Shown piece by piece: positions 59,411 to 59,741 of a DNA stretch of 59,741 nucleotides. How positions within the stretch are numbered: position 1 is the first letter of the stretch; every line of letters starts with the position of its first letter. Origin of the DNA: Sporosarcina sp. 6E9 (lineage in GTDB: Bacteria > Bacillota > Bacilli > Bacillales_A > Planococcaceae); assembly GCF_017921835.1 (NCBI RefSeq), contig NZ_JAGEMN010000008.1, positions 1 through 59,741 of the forward strand, written 5' to 3'. The position numbers and the translations under genes are program-made. The notes beneath the pieces are model-generated. The model did no database searches. It was not told where the DNA came from and saw only the letters and a list, made by a program, of their open reading frames with translations.

Positions 59411-59596
59411 TTGAGAGCTTTAGCGTACGTGGTTCCGATTATGATTATCGTTGCTTGGGGTAGCTGGTTCATGTTAAATCGGAGCCACACCGAAGTGCCC
59501 GAAACATCACGCGTCCTCATCACGATTGGCGCTGTTGTTGTGAGCGGGATTATTTCATACTTTCTTTTTCCGAAAGATGAATTTAAAAAGAAATAA
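59411..59596 (+). CDS. Small membrane protein (two helices)
   Basis: 61 residues from TTG 59411 (GAGGGTG upstream; GTG 59402 directly abuts it). Helices ~5-20 and ~32-50 and a short basic end FPKDEFKKK. No family recognised. Precedes the IS element. Confidence 0.55.
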   Translation: MRALAYVVPIMIIVAWGSWFMLNRSHTEVPETSRVLITIGAVVVSGIISYFLFPKDEFKKK

Positions 59597-59648
59597 TAAA
59601 AACCGACGGCCAACTGAACTGAACCCCGAAAAGCGGACACTTTAAAAA

Positions 59649-59670
59649 AGACCCCTTTCGGGGTTTTTTC
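59649..59670 (+). terminator. Terminator-like hairpin inside the IS left end
   Basis: ACCCC-TTTC-GGGGT with six T; would limit read-through into the transposase. Confidence 0.7.
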
Positions 59671-59722
59671 TATGGAAAAAACCCGCTATACTAGACTTAA
59701 CTTGAAGGAGCGGGAAAATACT

Positions 59723-59741
59723 ATGAGTAAAATCCATTTCA
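59723..59741 (+). CDS. IS3-family transposase OrfA, N-terminus only
   Basis: ATG 59723 follows GGAGCGGG; six codons MSKIHF are visible, matching the start of IS150-type OrfA (MSKIIF...). Confidence 0.65.

Larger units (their letters stand above)
59615..59741 (+). mobile_element. Left end of an IS3-family (IS150-like) insertion sequence, cut by the window
   Basis: TGAACTGAACCCCGAAAAGC then GGACACTTT matches the terminal repeat type of IS150-group IS3 elements. A hairpin with T-run (59649-59670) follows, then GGAGCGGGAA and ATG 59723 of the first transposase frame. Confidence 0.75.

Noticed and set aside
1..59741. tRNA or rRNA genes
   Set aside because: I saw no tRNA cloverleaf with a TTCGANTC-type arm and no rRNA-like sequence; a tRNAscan run would settle it.

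Overview
The window looks like the chromosome of a low-to-moderate GC, spore-forming Bacillales bacterium. A Planococcaceae/Sporosarcina-like host is my inference from overall gene content, not a proven assignment. Spore-associated genes include a collagen-like exosporium-type protein at the left edge, a Cse60-like small protein and a CotD-like coat protein. Typical Firmicute regulation is also present: one T-box, two TPP riboswitches, a translational-attenuation-type leader and many intrinsic terminators.

Layout. 1-14.1 kb is an accessory, partly decayed stretch: the collagen-like gene (minus strand), several small zinc-finger or hypothetical genes, a NUDIX hydrolase tail-to-tail with a large PLD-nuclease/helicase/DUF3427 protein, a SIR2-like protein, and at least six gene remnants with lost starts, in-frame stops or frameshifts. 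12.1-13.7 kb holds an ECF sigma factor with a membrane anti-sigma factor. 14-20.5 kb carries small enzymes, a T-box-controlled YitT-type membrane protein, secreted small proteins, MEDS and CBS proteins, and copies of a ~148-bp palindromic MITE-like repeat. 20.6-25.7 kb is a LysR regulator facing a tripartite tricarboxylate-type transporter plus asparaginase operon. 25.9-30.9 kb has an ECF-transporter S subunit, a cupin, malate:quinone oxidoreductase, a DUF2167 protein and PgeF, the last flanked by two different 21-bp-period repeat arrays.

31-36.7 kb starts with an ABC-F protein behind a leader-peptide/attenuator, followed by a DUF4362 lipoprotein, a macro-domain/vWA gene pair and a quinone-stress FMN reductase with MhqR-type operators. 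37.1-39.1 kb is a complete plasmid-style ParM-ParR actin-like partition cassette with a centromere-like repeat array. 39.2-44.8 kb has a P1 peptidase, a phosphatase, and two divergent thiamine operons (thiM-thiW and thiD-thiE), each with its own TPP riboswitch. 44.8-48.7 kb holds a DUF3238 protein, a second MhqR-type locus (carboxylesterase plus WrbA-like quinone reductase) and a PadR/HAAS pair. 48.7-53.3 kb is an envelope protein-quality cluster (PrsA, sensor kinase, response regulator, HtrA). 53.8-59.7 kb contains aldehyde dehydrogenase plus DUF779, a DCC-family protein, a PadR/DUF2812 pair, a Yip1 protein, CotD, and the left end of an IS3-family element running off the window.

Most notable signals: the NUDIX/PLD-helicase-DUF3427/SIR2 defence-like island; a predicted three-segment attenuator with an 8-codon leader peptide before the ABC-F gene; a ParMRC-like cassette in chromosomal context; two unrelated 21-bp-periodic arrays around pgeF; MhqR-like operators in front of two flavodoxin-fold genes that each show two possible starts; and a mobile palindrome with compensatory stem changes.
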